This document shows, one piece after another, positions 43,271-51,254 of a stretch of 55,592 nt of DNA. Origin of the DNA: Alphaproteobacteria bacterium (lineage in GTDB: Bacteria > Pseudomonadota > Alphaproteobacteria > RF32 > CAG-239). The notes beneath the pieces were generated by a model, which was given only the letters and a program-made list of their open reading frames with translations, made no database searches and had not been told where the DNA came from. The position numbers and the translations under genes were made by a program. The stretch is taken from positions 1 through 55,592 of the forward strand of contig JAEEMQ010000007.1 of NCBI GenBank assembly GCA_016283295.1. The letters run 5' to 3'. How positions within the stretch are numbered: the first letter of the stretch is position 1; every line of letters starts with the position of its first letter.

Positions 43271-44605
43271 TTAAATCTCCTTTCCGGTCAGCGAATTGGT
43301 AGTCGCTTCCACAATTTTTGCCTCAATGATTTTGTTTATGTTAGCACTGTCTGTTTCAATATGCAAGTTTTGCATATACGGAGTGCGTCCGATAAGTTGC
43401 CCTTTGTGCCGCCCCTTTTGTTCCAGCAGCACCGGCATAACCTTACCGACACAAGCCTGATTAAACTTGGTTTGATAATCAAATAAAAGAGTTTGCAAAA
43501 TATCCAAACGTTCTTTTTTAACTTTTTCTTCCACCTGATTATCCATTACCGCCGCCGGTGTTCCCGCTCTGCGGCTGTATTTAAATGAAAACGCCTGAAT
43601 ATATTTCACTTCATTTACCACATCGAGCGTCTTTCGGAAATCCTCGTCGGTTTCGCCCGGAAAGCCGACAATAAAGTCCGACGACATGCCGATGTTAGGA
43701 TTGGCTTTTTTGAGTTTTTCCACAATTCGCAGATAGTCACCCGAAGTATGCCGCCGGTTCATCGCCTTCAAAATCCGGTCCGAACCCGATTGTATCGGCA
43801 AATGCAAATACGGCATCAACACCGGGATATCCTTGTGGCAAGCAATCAGCTCGTCGCTCATATCCGCCGGATACGAAGTGGTATAGCGAATACGCTTTAT
43901 TCCGTCAAGCTCCGCCACCCGATGTAACAAATAAGCCAAATCACGTTCCTTGCCGCTTGCATCTTCGCCGTGATACGAGTTGACATTTTGCCCCAGCAAA
44001 TTGATTTCCAGCGTGCCGGTCGCCAAAAGGCGCTTGGCTTCCTTAATCACTTCTTCCACCGGCCGCGAATATTCCACCCCGCGGGTATACGGCACCACGC
44101 AATAAGTGCAGAAATTGTTGCAACCTTCTTGAATCGCCAAAAACGAACACGCTCCCTGCGCCTTATTTTCCGGCAGAAAATCAAACTTACTTTCGGCCGG
44201 AAAGTCCGTATTTACCACGCTTTCCTGCTCTTTATTCTGCTTAATTTTGCGCAACACTTCCGGTATTTTATGATACATCAGCGGCCCCAAAGCAAAATTC
44301 ACAAACGGCGCCCGTTTGATAATCTGCTCATCCTCGGCCTGTACCACACAACCGACTACTCCGATAATCGTTGACTTGCCGGCTTCTTCACGTTCCAACT
44401 GAATCAAATGAGCCCGTCCCAAATCGGAAAACAGTTTTTCCGCCGCCTTTTCACGAATATGGCAGGTATTGAACAGCACAATATCGGCATCAGCCTGTCT
44501 TGACGTTTCCTCATAGCCTTCATTTTTCAGCATATCGGCGATTCGCGATGAATCATAGACATTCATTTGACAACCGAAAGTTTTAATAAAATATTTTTCA
44601 GACAC
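43271..44605 (-). CDS. miaB: tRNA-2-methylthio-N6-dimethylallyladenosine synthase
   Basis: Methylthiotransferase (radical SAM) that adds the 2-methylthio group to i6A37 of tRNA. 444 residues. The N-terminal UPF0004 domain carries Cys in TFGCQMNVYDS, FNTCHIREKA and GVVGCVVQ; the radical-SAM motif is CNNFCTYC near residue 160; a TRAM domain ends the protein. First gene of the miaB-phoH-ybeY-lnt operon. Confidence 0.97.
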   Translation of the reverse strand: MSEKYFIKTFGCQMNVYDSSRIADMLKNEGYEETSRQADADIVLFNTCHIREKAAEKLFSDLGRAHLIQLEREEAGKSTIIGVVGCVVQAEDEQIIKRAPFVNFALGPLMYHKIPEVLRKIKQNKEQESVVNTDFPAESKFDFLPENKAQGACSFLAIQEGCNNFCTYCVVPYTRGVEYSRPVEEVIKEAKRLLATGTLEINLLGQNVNSYHGEDASGKERDLAYLLHRVAELDGIKRIRYTTSYPADMSDELIACHKDIPVLMPYLHLPIQSGSDRILKAMNRRHTSGDYLRIVEKLKKANPNIGMSSDFIVGFPGETDEDFRKTLDVVNEVKYIQAFSFKYSRRAGTPAAVMDNQVEEKVKKERLDILQTLLFDYQTKFNQACVGKVMPVLLEQKGRHKGQLIGRTPYMQNLHIETDSANINKIIEAKIVEATTNSLTGKEI

Positions 44606-44686
44606 TTTATGTTTCCTTATAATTTCGTTATATTCATCTTTAAGCCATTATCGGCAAAATTTCAAATCTTTTTTCCGCTTTTCGCA

Positions 44687-44722
44687 AAAAAACCGCAGAA
44701 CATTTCGCTCTGCGGTTTTCTC
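44687..44722 (-). terminator. Hairpin with T run in the miaB leader
   Basis: On the minus strand AACCGCAGA pairs with TCTGCGGTT across 9 bases and is followed by seven T residues. It lies about 80 bases upstream of miaB, where no minus-strand gene ends, so it could be an attenuator or the end of a short RNA from about 44700-44850. No other element is evident in 44606-44887. Confidence 0.6.
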
Positions 44723-44887
44723 TTGGTATTTCAGCGTTCAGAATATGTCCGACACGGCCGGACGATATTTTGCTTTAATCTTGTGAAAAATACAGCAAAA
44801 TAATGCACCGCGGCGAAAATTTATAATTTTTTAATTTGTCTTATATAAAATACGCTCTATATTAGTGTTTGAAGGAGAGGTACCCCT

Positions 44888-45322
44888 ATGTCCAACATTA
44901 CCAACATTCTGCCGTCATACCTTAATTCGGCATCCGCAGAAGAAAAAATCATTTTCTTCAAAGTATTGCTTCATTTGGCTGATGCGGACGGCTTTACCGA
45001 TAAAAACGAAATAACTTTCATTAAAGAAGCGGCGCAGGCTCAAGGTATTGAAGTTGACAGCCTCAAAGATTTTGATGACGAAGCCAAAGTTTTGGAAGAA
45101 ATCAAAATCATCAAAAACCGCCATCTGGCAATGGAGCTGATTCGCGAAATGTGTATGCTGTCTCACGTTGACAATATCCTTTCCGACGAAGAAACGCTGT
45201 TTATCGGCAAAGTGGGGATTGCCCTCGGTATTGAGATGGAAAAAATCGAGCAAATCAGTAACTGGGTTATCGACCATATTTTCTGGCTGGAACAGGCTAA
45301 AGTTATTTTTGAGGAAAGATAA
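44888..45322 (+). CDS. TerB-like protein
   Basis: 144-residue all-helical acidic protein resembling the tellurite-resistance TerB family. It has two similar halves, each with a helix ending in an acidic loop: LLHLADADGFTDKNEITFI and MCMLSHVDNILSDEETLFI, as in TerB where these loops bind metal. No TerC/TerD here. Followed after 3 bases by an unknown gene. A vWA/PP2C/kinase set (TerY-P) lies 5 kb further on, so it may belong to the same stress network. Confidence 0.8.
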   Translation: MSNITNILPSYLNSASAEEKIIFFKVLLHLADADGFTDKNEITFIKEAAQAQGIEVDSLKDFDDEAKVLEEIKIIKNRHLAMELIREMCMLSHVDNILSDEETLFIGKVGIALGIEMEKIEQISNWVIDHIFWLEQAKVIFEER

Positions 45323-45325
45323 TTT

Positions 45326-46228
45326 ATGGGGCGTTACGAAAACTGTGCACATTTTGATGCTTTGTATGACGCAACGGAAAACTGTTTTCCGGCGGTCAGC
45401 CGTCAGAATGCCTGCACCATTTTGCGCGAAGTGATTTTGGCTCCGGACGACTATACGGTTGAGTTCGGCAACAAAACTTACGACAAGCCGGAGATTATGG
45501 ATAAACTGGCCAAAGAACTGACCTTGAGCTGTGTTTACGAATCGCCCGAACAAACGCACTACGATATTTTGGAAAACGCCGCCAACATCATCAAACACAT
45601 GAACGACGGCTACATCACGCGGGAAGATTACGAAGAACGCTCCGAATTTTTGGAAATGATCGAGCGCTACGAATTTACGCTGTTTACGGCCTTTTGTCTG
45701 TTGCGCGCTTTAGATACCGATGATACTTCCCGTTTGGAAGAACTGCGGCTCAACATCACCCGTTTACGCGAGATTCACGATTTGATTTCAAATTATACCC
45801 GCGATGAAACGGATACCGAGGTCGGGCGCGAAGATTATGAACGCGCCAAGCCGATTTATAAAATGCTTAAATCGCTGCAAAGTTTGGGTTACGACTATAA
45901 TTTCAGCCCGAAAGAGCGTGCCAGTTTGGATATTGACCACGAAGACGATACCGATTTGACCGATTCGTTCAATGCCGTGAATTGGCTCAAAAGAATTATG
46001 TTGTTGGAACTGCGGCTCGAAGTAGGTACGCCGGTAGAAGTAAGAGAAACCGCCGCGGCTCCGCAAAACGAAGCGCCGCAAGAATCGTCCGCACCGGCAA
46101 ATGACGACATCAGCGAGCGTATTGCCCTGTTGCGCGGAACATATAATAAAAGAAGATTTGACAAGAACAGATTTCTTGTGTTAGAAAAAGCTAAAGCATC
46201 GTCACCGAGCGGTGACAATATTGATTAA
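45326..46228 (+). CDS. Hypothetical protein
   Basis: 300 residues, not recognised. Soluble, acidic and mostly helical; the C-terminal quarter has a low-complexity Ala/Pro/Glu linker (AAAPQNEAPQESSAPAND) followed by a basic helix (LLRGTYNKRRFDKNRFLV). GAGGAAAG within the end of the TerB-like gene serves as the ribosome site, so the two are probably co-translated. Confidence 0.75.
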   Translation: MGRYENCAHFDALYDATENCFPAVSRQNACTILREVILAPDDYTVEFGNKTYDKPEIMDKLAKELTLSCVYESPEQTHYDILENAANIIKHMNDGYITREDYEERSEFLEMIERYEFTLFTAFCLLRALDTDDTSRLEELRLNITRLREIHDLISNYTRDETDTEVGREDYERAKPIYKMLKSLQSLGYDYNFSPKERASLDIDHEDDTDLTDSFNAVNWLKRIMLLELRLEVGTPVEVRETAAAPQNEAPQESSAPANDDISERIALLRGTYNKRRFDKNRFLVLEKAKASSPSGDNID

Positions 46229-46239
46229 GGAGTTCAAAA

Positions 46240-46560
46240 ATGGGAATTATCGCATTATTCTTATTACCGCTGTTAAATATTCTCAGCATTGCGATTGATA
46301 TTTATTTCAAAATCGTGGCCGTGGACATCATCCTTTATTGGATGTTCCATTATAAACTGATGTCCGTACACAATAAGTATGCGGAAAAATTTATGGAAAT
46401 TTTAAAGAACCTGACTGAACCGGTGTATAAATTGATTCGGCAAAAAGTTCCGCCTATTTCCGGCTATGATGTTGCCCCGTATGTTTTGTTGTTGGCCATC
46501 ATCTTCGTATATCAGTTTGTATCGAACCTGACCGAATGGGTTAAACAGGGATTGATGTGA
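46240..46560 (+). CDS. YggT family membrane protein
   Basis: 106-residue YggT/CCB3-like integral membrane protein with two to three helices. The family segment LTEPVYKLIRQKVPPISGYDVAPYV (shown here in part) matches the PIR-IP-GG-D-SP pattern. In bacteria the family is linked to osmotic stress and cell-envelope organisation, but the role is not settled. It overlaps yggU at ATGTGA and precedes folD. Confidence 0.85.
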   Translation: MGIIALFLLPLLNILSIAIDIYFKIVAVDIILYWMFHYKLMSVHNKYAEKFMEILKNLTEPVYKLIRQKVPPISGYDVAPYVLLLAIIFVYQFVSNLTEWVKQGLM

Positions 46561-46901
46561 CACAGTTATTTTTCGAACCGGGTAAAGACGGATTTTTCAT
46601 CCGTATCAAATTAACCCCCAATGCTTCGTCTTGCGGTTTCGGTGAGCTTTTTGTTTATACCGACGGCGCGGTTTATTTAAAGGCCGGGGTTACCGTTGCT
46701 CCCGAAAAAGGCAAGGCCAATAAAGAGCTAATTAAAATGCTGGCCAAAGAACTGGAAATTTCCAAACAAAGCATTGAATTGGTGTCCGGCGCCACCACTC
46801 ACTATAAAAAGTTTTATGTTGCCCTGCCGCTCACCGTGCCGCTACAAAATAAACTAAATGATTTAGTCAAAGGAGATAAAGATGACTGCGCAAATAATTG
46901 A
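46557..46901 (+). CDS. YggU/DUF167 family protein
   Basis: 114-residue small alpha/beta protein of DUF167. Typical are FIRIKLTPNASS near residue 13, the KAGVTVAPEKGKANKELIK stretch near residue 44, and the LVSGATTHYKK segment. Starts with GTG at 46557, inside the yggT stop; this start follows the coupling and the family's usual N-terminus. Overlaps folD by 20 bases. Function unknown. Confidence 0.88.
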   Translation: MTQLFFEPGKDGFFIRIKLTPNASSCGFGELFVYTDGAVYLKAGVTVAPEKGKANKELIKMLAKELEISKQSIELVSGATTHYKKFYVALPLTVPLQNKLNDLVKGDKDDCANN

Positions 46902-47730
46902 CGGACGTTTGATTGCCGCACAAATCCGCGACAGCCTCAAACAACAGATTTCCGCCTTGCCGCGGGCTCCAAAACTGGCTATAATTTTGGCGGGCAACGA
47001 CTATTCCAGCCTGATTTACGTGCGCAACAAACAAAAAGCCGCTGCGCAAATCGGCTTGGAAACACAGCTCTTTCATCTTGAAGAAACAACTTCCGAAAGC
47101 GATTTGTTGCAATTAATCGACCAATGCAACGCCGATTCGCAAATAAACGGAATTATCGTGCAATTGCCGTTGCCGGAGCATTTGAACACCCACCGTATCA
47201 TCAACCGTATTTTGCCGCAAAAGGACGTTGACGGCTTCCATCCCTACAATACCGGAATGTTGCAAAATAACGAAAAACCGTATTTTATCGCGGCAACTCC
47301 CCTCGGAATTATGACTTTGGTTAAGTCCGTATGCCCGATTTTGAGCGGCAAAAACGTGGTTATCATCGGCGCTTCGCTGATTGTCGGCCGCCCGCTCGCC
47401 ACACTGATGCTCAATCAGGAATGTACGGTAACGATTACCCATATCCATACGCAAAACATTAAGGAGTTGACCCGCAAAGCCGATATTTTGGTGGCCGCCT
47501 GCGGTGTCGCCGAGCTGGTTAAGCGTGATTGGCTGAAACCGGGAGCGATTTTGATTGATGTCGGTATCAACCGCCAAAACGATAAAATCTGCGGCGATAT
47601 AGATTTTGACGATGTTCTTTCCACCGCTTCCGCCATTACTCCGGTGCCGGGCGGAGTGGGACCGATGACTATTGCCATGCTCTTAAAAAACACTCTCGAC
47701 GCTTATTTTTTGCAAAACAAACCCCTTTAA
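46882..47730 (+). CDS. folD: Methylenetetrahydrofolate dehydrogenase/cyclohydrolase
   Basis: 282-residue bifunctional FolD, NADP-dependent interconversion of methylene-, methenyl- and formyl-THF for purine and one-carbon supply. Catalytic Lys is in YVRNKQKAAAQIG near residue 57; conserved QLPLPEHL and DVDGFHPYN; the C-terminal PGGVGPMTIAMLL is present. AAAGGAG ribosome site. End of yggT-yggU-folD run. Confidence 0.97.
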   Translation: MTAQIIDGRLIAAQIRDSLKQQISALPRAPKLAIILAGNDYSSLIYVRNKQKAAAQIGLETQLFHLEETTSESDLLQLIDQCNADSQINGIIVQLPLPEHLNTHRIINRILPQKDVDGFHPYNTGMLQNNEKPYFIAATPLGIMTLVKSVCPILSGKNVVIIGASLIVGRPLATLMLNQECTVTITHIHTQNIKELTRKADILVAACGVAELVKRDWLKPGAILIDVGINRQNDKICGDIDFDDVLSTASAITPVPGGVGPMTIAMLLKNTLDAYFLQNKPL

Positions 47731-47784
47731 TCCGCCGCTTTTGCCATTATATTTAAAACCTCGTTCATTGATGGAGGTAAATAT

Positions 47785-48417
47785 ATGCAGCAAACAAATT
47801 CCGCCGACGTTTTTTATTATGATGCCAGACGCGGCGTCCAATCGGCCTTTGCCGATATTTTTGAAAACAAGGCCCTGAAAACGTTTACCTCCGACAATAT
47901 TTACCGCTTTTTGCGCTACGCCGAAGAATTGTCGCCCGAGGTAATGGTTCTTAATTTGAGCGGCAGCGATAAGCAAATCGCCTCCCTCGTGCAAAATTTT
48001 GAAAACAAGCCCGAAACCGGCAATTTTCCGATTATCGTCATGCATTCGCAAAACGAACCGTTTGAAGTCAGCCCGCGGGTGGCGCATTATTTGAGTATGC
48101 CGCTTGATTATCACCGCCTCTCCGACATTGTCGAAAGTTACAGTTTCGGCGCCAAAAAACACCAAATATTGCTGCTTGACCGCTTTTCGCCGCGCTCTGA
48201 TAAGCTGCACGAATGGTTGGCAGCCCGCAACATTTCTTATTTTGAAGTACACAACATTGACGCCGCCGCCCGCTATTTGCAAAAGAATCAACCTTATGCG
48301 GTATGGGTTGAATATGCACCGGAATTCATCTCCGCTCGCCACGGTTTAGCGCATCAACGCATTTTTTATGTGGATAGACATCAGGATACAGCTGAAATTC
48401 AAAAGTTTTTGCCTTAG
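47785..48417 (+). CDS. Hypothetical protein, possibly degenerate receiver-like
   Basis: 210 residues, not recognised. The alternation of hydrophobic strands and helices (PEVMVLNLSGSD, FPIIVMHSQNEPF, VAHYLSMPLDYHRLSDIVES) recalls response-regulator receiver domains, with a second such unit in the C-terminal half (KHQILLLDRFSPRSDKL, AVWVEYAP). The phosphorylatable Asp is not obvious. Shine-Dalgarno ATGGAGG before the ATG. The receiver reading is inference only. Confidence 0.65.
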   Translation: MQQTNSADVFYYDARRGVQSAFADIFENKALKTFTSDNIYRFLRYAEELSPEVMVLNLSGSDKQIASLVQNFENKPETGNFPIIVMHSQNEPFEVSPRVAHYLSMPLDYHRLSDIVESYSFGAKKHQILLLDRFSPRSDKLHEWLAARNISYFEVHNIDAAARYLQKNQPYAVWVEYAPEFISARHGLAHQRIFYVDRHQDTAEIQKFLP

Positions 48418-48452
48418 TATTGCTTCATGTTTGCAACAACTGAAGGAAAAAC

Positions 48453-49046
48453 ATGTCTTTCAACAACTTTGTTCGCCGCATTTATGACGAGGTTATTCAC
48501 TTATCCGCCAAACAACACGCTTTGTTTTGGCTGGCGGTGATTTCGTTTGTGGAAAGCTCGTTTTTCCCGATTCCGCCGGATATTATGCTGATTCCGATGA
48601 TTTTGGCCGCGCCGAAACAGGCCTGGAAGATTGCCGGTGTCTGCACCGTTGCCAGCGTTATCGGAGCTTATCTCGGCTATATCATCGGCTTTTATTTCTT
48701 TCAGCTCATTGCCGAACCGTTGCTGAGTTTTTACGGCTACTTGGAAAAATTCAACGAGTTCAAAAACCTTTACAACGAATACGGTGCATGGATAGTGTTT
48801 GGCGCCGGCATTACTCCGTTTCCGTATAAAATCATTACCATTGCCAGCGGTGTGGTACACTTGAATCTGGCCGTGTTCACCGTTGCCTCGGTTATTGCCC
48901 GCGGCTTAAGATTTTTCTTGATTGCCTGGCTGTTGTATGCTTACGGCGAAAAAATGCGCACGTTTATCGAAAAAAATCTCGGTTGGTTGTCGGTATTATT
49001 CTTAATCTTGCTGATCGGCGGCTTCGCTCTGCTCAAGTTTCTCTGA
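48453..49046 (+). CDS. DedA/YqaA family membrane protein
   Basis: 197-residue inner-membrane protein of the SNARE-associated/DedA group, with lipid flippase and envelope-stability roles in relatives. Family landmarks: SFVESSFFPIPPDIMLIP near residue 31, the GAYLGYIIG stretch and RGLRFFLIAWLLYAYG near residue 150. Five or so membrane helices. Its last 45 bases overlap the convergent tlpA-like gene. Confidence 0.88.
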   Translation: MSFNNFVRRIYDEVIHLSAKQHALFWLAVISFVESSFFPIPPDIMLIPMILAAPKQAWKIAGVCTVASVIGAYLGYIIGFYFFQLIAEPLLSFYGYLEKFNEFKNLYNEYGAWIVFGAGITPFPYKIITIASGVVHLNLAVFTVASVIARGLRFFLIAWLLYAYGEKMRTFIEKNLGWLSVLFLILLIGGFALLKFL

Positions 49047-49568
49047 GATTTCTTTTTTGAGCTTCATCATATAGTCCACCACGTCCTGGTCTTCCCAGTC
49101 GATAGAGCCGGTAATCTGCCCGACTTCTTTGCCGTTTTTATTGACCAAAATCGCCGTCGGAGTTACCGCAATCGCCATACCGCCGCGAAAGTTTGACTTA
49201 CGGTCGTTGTAGCTGACCATATTATCGGCGCCGAGCCGTTTCAAAAACGCCCGCTTTTCCGCCGCCGACTTCCACTCATTATCCGGCGATATCAGAATAA
49301 CCTCTATTCCCTTGCCCATTGTTTTGCGCACAAATCGCCCCAGATGCTTCAAATCTTTCAAACACGGACCGCACGTTCTGGACCACACCACCGCCATCAG
49401 CAAATCGGACTTAAACTCCGTCAGTTTATAAGCATTGCCGTTATCGTCATAAATACTCAGTTGCGGAATATAGCGCGGCTGCGGAAACATGTTTATTTTG
49501 GCCTCCGCCGTGCCGATACACGCCGCAAGCAACCACAAAACCGTAAATATTTTCAAAATCTTATTCAT
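49002..49568 (-). CDS. TlpA-like thioredoxin-fold protein
   Basis: 188-residue exported thiol-disulfide protein. A signal peptide (residues 1-23, ending ACIGTAEA) is followed by the redox motif WSRTCGPCLKDLKHL near residue 65 and the cis-Pro segment AIAVTPTAILVNKNG. Periplasmic reductase for cytochrome or envelope disulfides in related proteins. In many alphaproteobacteria this gene is divergent from argH; here the next rightward gene is the small lipoprotein usually found after argH. 3' end overlaps the DedA-like gene. Confidence 0.87.
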   Translation of the reverse strand: MNKILKIFTVLWLLAACIGTAEAKINMFPQPRYIPQLSIYDDNGNAYKLTEFKSDLLMAVVWSRTCGPCLKDLKHLGRFVRKTMGKGIEVILISPDNEWKSAAEKRAFLKRLGADNMVSYNDRKSNFRGGMAIAVTPTAILVNKNGKEVGQITGSIDWEDQDVVDYMMKLKKEISEKLEQSEAADQQD

Positions 49569-49665
49569 TAATTAACAACTTTCTGCGAAAAATATAAATT
49601 ATCTTTAACTTTTAACCGATAATATGCTAAATATAGTTAAAGATTCAAAAATAAAAGGTTAATAA

Positions 49666-49815
49666 ATGCAAAATCCATGTAAAATATTTTTGCTGTTTTT
49701 GATGGCAGCATTCGTAATGACCAATTTAACCGCCTGCGGACGCTATTCTAAGCCGCAACCGGTGGCGGGCAGCGGTTTTCCGCACAGTTATCCGCCCGCG
49801 GAGAGGAGTAAATAA
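49666..49815 (+). CDS. Small lipoprotein, LptM-like
   Basis: 49-residue lipoprotein. Hydrophobic signal segment (FLLFLMAAFVMTNL) with lipobox LTAC (Cys24) then a short Pro-rich tail (GSGFPHSYPPAERSK). The CG directly after the lipobox and the FPxxYPP end resemble the small lipoproteins (LptM/YifL-like) next to argH and lysA in alphaproteobacteria; LptM helps assemble LptD in E. coli. Neither argH nor lysA is here. Ribosome site AAAAGG. Its stop touches the vWA gene start. Confidence 0.7.
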   Translation: MQNPCKIFLLFLMAAFVMTNLTACGRYSKPQPVAGSGFPHSYPPAERSK

Positions 49816-50496
49816 ATGGCTGACAAAAATACCATTGAACGCATCCCGTATGTTGAATTTGCCGACAACGCCAACGAACGCACTCCGTGTGTGTTGGTGC
49901 TTGATTGCTCCGGTTCCATGCGCGGCGAACCGATAAAGCAACTCAATGCCGGTCTGGTGGCACTCGAAAACGAACTTAAGGACGATATTGACGCCAGTTC
50001 GCGTGTGCAACTGTTGATTATCAAGGCTTTCGGCAAAGACGAAGTAAAAATCGAATCTGACTGGACCGACGCCATGAATTTTTCGGCTCCGGTAATGGAA
50101 GCCGGCGGACTTACCCCGCTCGGCAAGGCCATGGAAACAGCCTTACAAAAAATTGAGGAACAAAAGTGCCTTTACGACAGCTGCGGCGTAACTTCAAAAC
50201 GCCCGTGGATATTCCTTATCAGCGACGGCGAGCCGACCGATTACGGTTGGGAAGATTCGGCGGAAATCTGCCGCTATGCGCAAAAAAACAAAAAGGTGGT
50301 GATTCACGCCATCGGTACTCAGGGCGCTAATTTGGATAAATTGGCCAAGTTTTCGATGTTGCCGCCGAAACGCCTGACCGGCCTGAAGTTTACGGAATTT
50401 TTCCTCTGGCTCAGCCGCAGTGTTTCGTGCATTTCTAAGGCAGCGCCTAATGCCAATAACTATCTCGATGACATAACGGAATGGAATGAAAAGTAA
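49816..50496 (+). CDS. vWA-domain protein, TerY-like (triad member 1)
   Basis: 226-residue von Willebrand factor A protein. The MIDAS metal site is complete: LVLDCSGSMRGEP near residue 26 (DxSxS), Thr in GGLTPLGKAM, and Asp in LISDGEPTDYGW. Cytoplasmic; no signal peptide. Together with the next two genes (PP2C phosphatase and kinase, all within 6 bases or overlapping) it matches the TerY-P triad, a phosphorylation set linked in published genome surveys to stress response and to possible phage resistance. Confidence 0.9.
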   Translation: MADKNTIERIPYVEFADNANERTPCVLVLDCSGSMRGEPIKQLNAGLVALENELKDDIDASSRVQLLIIKAFGKDEVKIESDWTDAMNFSAPVMEAGGLTPLGKAMETALQKIEEQKCLYDSCGVTSKRPWIFLISDGEPTDYGWEDSAEICRYAQKNKKVVIHAIGTQGANLDKLAKFSMLPPKRLTGLKFTEFFLWLSRSVSCISKAAPNANNYLDDITEWNEK

Positions 50497-50501
50497 GAAA
50501 T

Positions 50502-51254
50502 ATGCCGACAAACAGCAATAACATACGGCTTTTATCCGTCTCGGTCCGCGGCTCGTTGCACAAAGCCAACGGCTTGCCTTGCCAGGATTACAGCTGTTAT
50601 CGCCGGCATAAAAACAAGGCGGTCGGGATTGTTTCCGACGGTGCCGGCTCGGCCAAATATGCCCAAACCGGAGCCAAAATCATCTGCGAAACCTTGTGCG
50701 ATTTGCTGATAAGAGCCAATCTGAAAAACATTCGCCAAACCGTGATTGATGCCATCAACGTAGCGCGGCAAAAGCTCATCTTGCATCGCTTCAACAAGAG
50801 CAAAAGTGCCGATGATTTAATCAATTTCTCGGCAACCATGGTCGGATTTTTCTATCATAACGGCCGCGGGGTATTTTTCCACATCGGCGACGGCGCCGGT
50901 ATTGCTTTCGGCACCGGCTCTTATGACAATATGATTATTTCCGAGCCGGAAAACGGTGCTTTTTCGTGCGAAACTTATTTTTACACCATGGATGATTGGC
51001 AGGATTGCTTGCGTTTTATTCCGTTTGAAAACGTCGACCGTTTGTTGCTGATGACCGACGGCGTGACCGGATTCGTTTTTTCCGACGATTTTTATAAAAT
51101 CCATCGCAAATTCCTGATTCCGATTGTCGAATATTTAGAAAAAGAAAATCGCCGCACCTATGCGGTTAAGGCGCTTAAAAACACTTTGGACGATGTGCGC
51201 GCCCGCCGGCTCAATGCCGACGATAAAACCATTTTATGGGCCAAACTGCAATGA
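50502..51254 (+). CDS. PP2C-family protein phosphatase (triad member 2)
   Basis: 250-residue metal-dependent Ser/Thr phosphatase of the PPM family. Metal-binding motifs: LPCQDYSCYRR near residue 25, VGIVSDGAGSAKYAQTGA near residue 45, FHIGDGAGIAF near residue 126 and MTDGVTGFVF near residue 185. Expected to reverse the action of the adjacent kinase or to act on the vWA protein. Its stop overlaps the kinase ATG (ATGA). Confidence 0.9.
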   Translation: MPTNSNNIRLLSVSVRGSLHKANGLPCQDYSCYRRHKNKAVGIVSDGAGSAKYAQTGAKIICETLCDLLIRANLKNIRQTVIDAINVARQKLILHRFNKSKSADDLINFSATMVGFFYHNGRGVFFHIGDGAGIAFGTGSYDNMIISEPENGAFSCETYFYTMDDWQDCLRFIPFENVDRLLLMTDGVTGFVFSDDFYKIHRKFLIPIVEYLEKENRRTYAVKALKNTLDDVRARRLNADDKTILWAKLQ

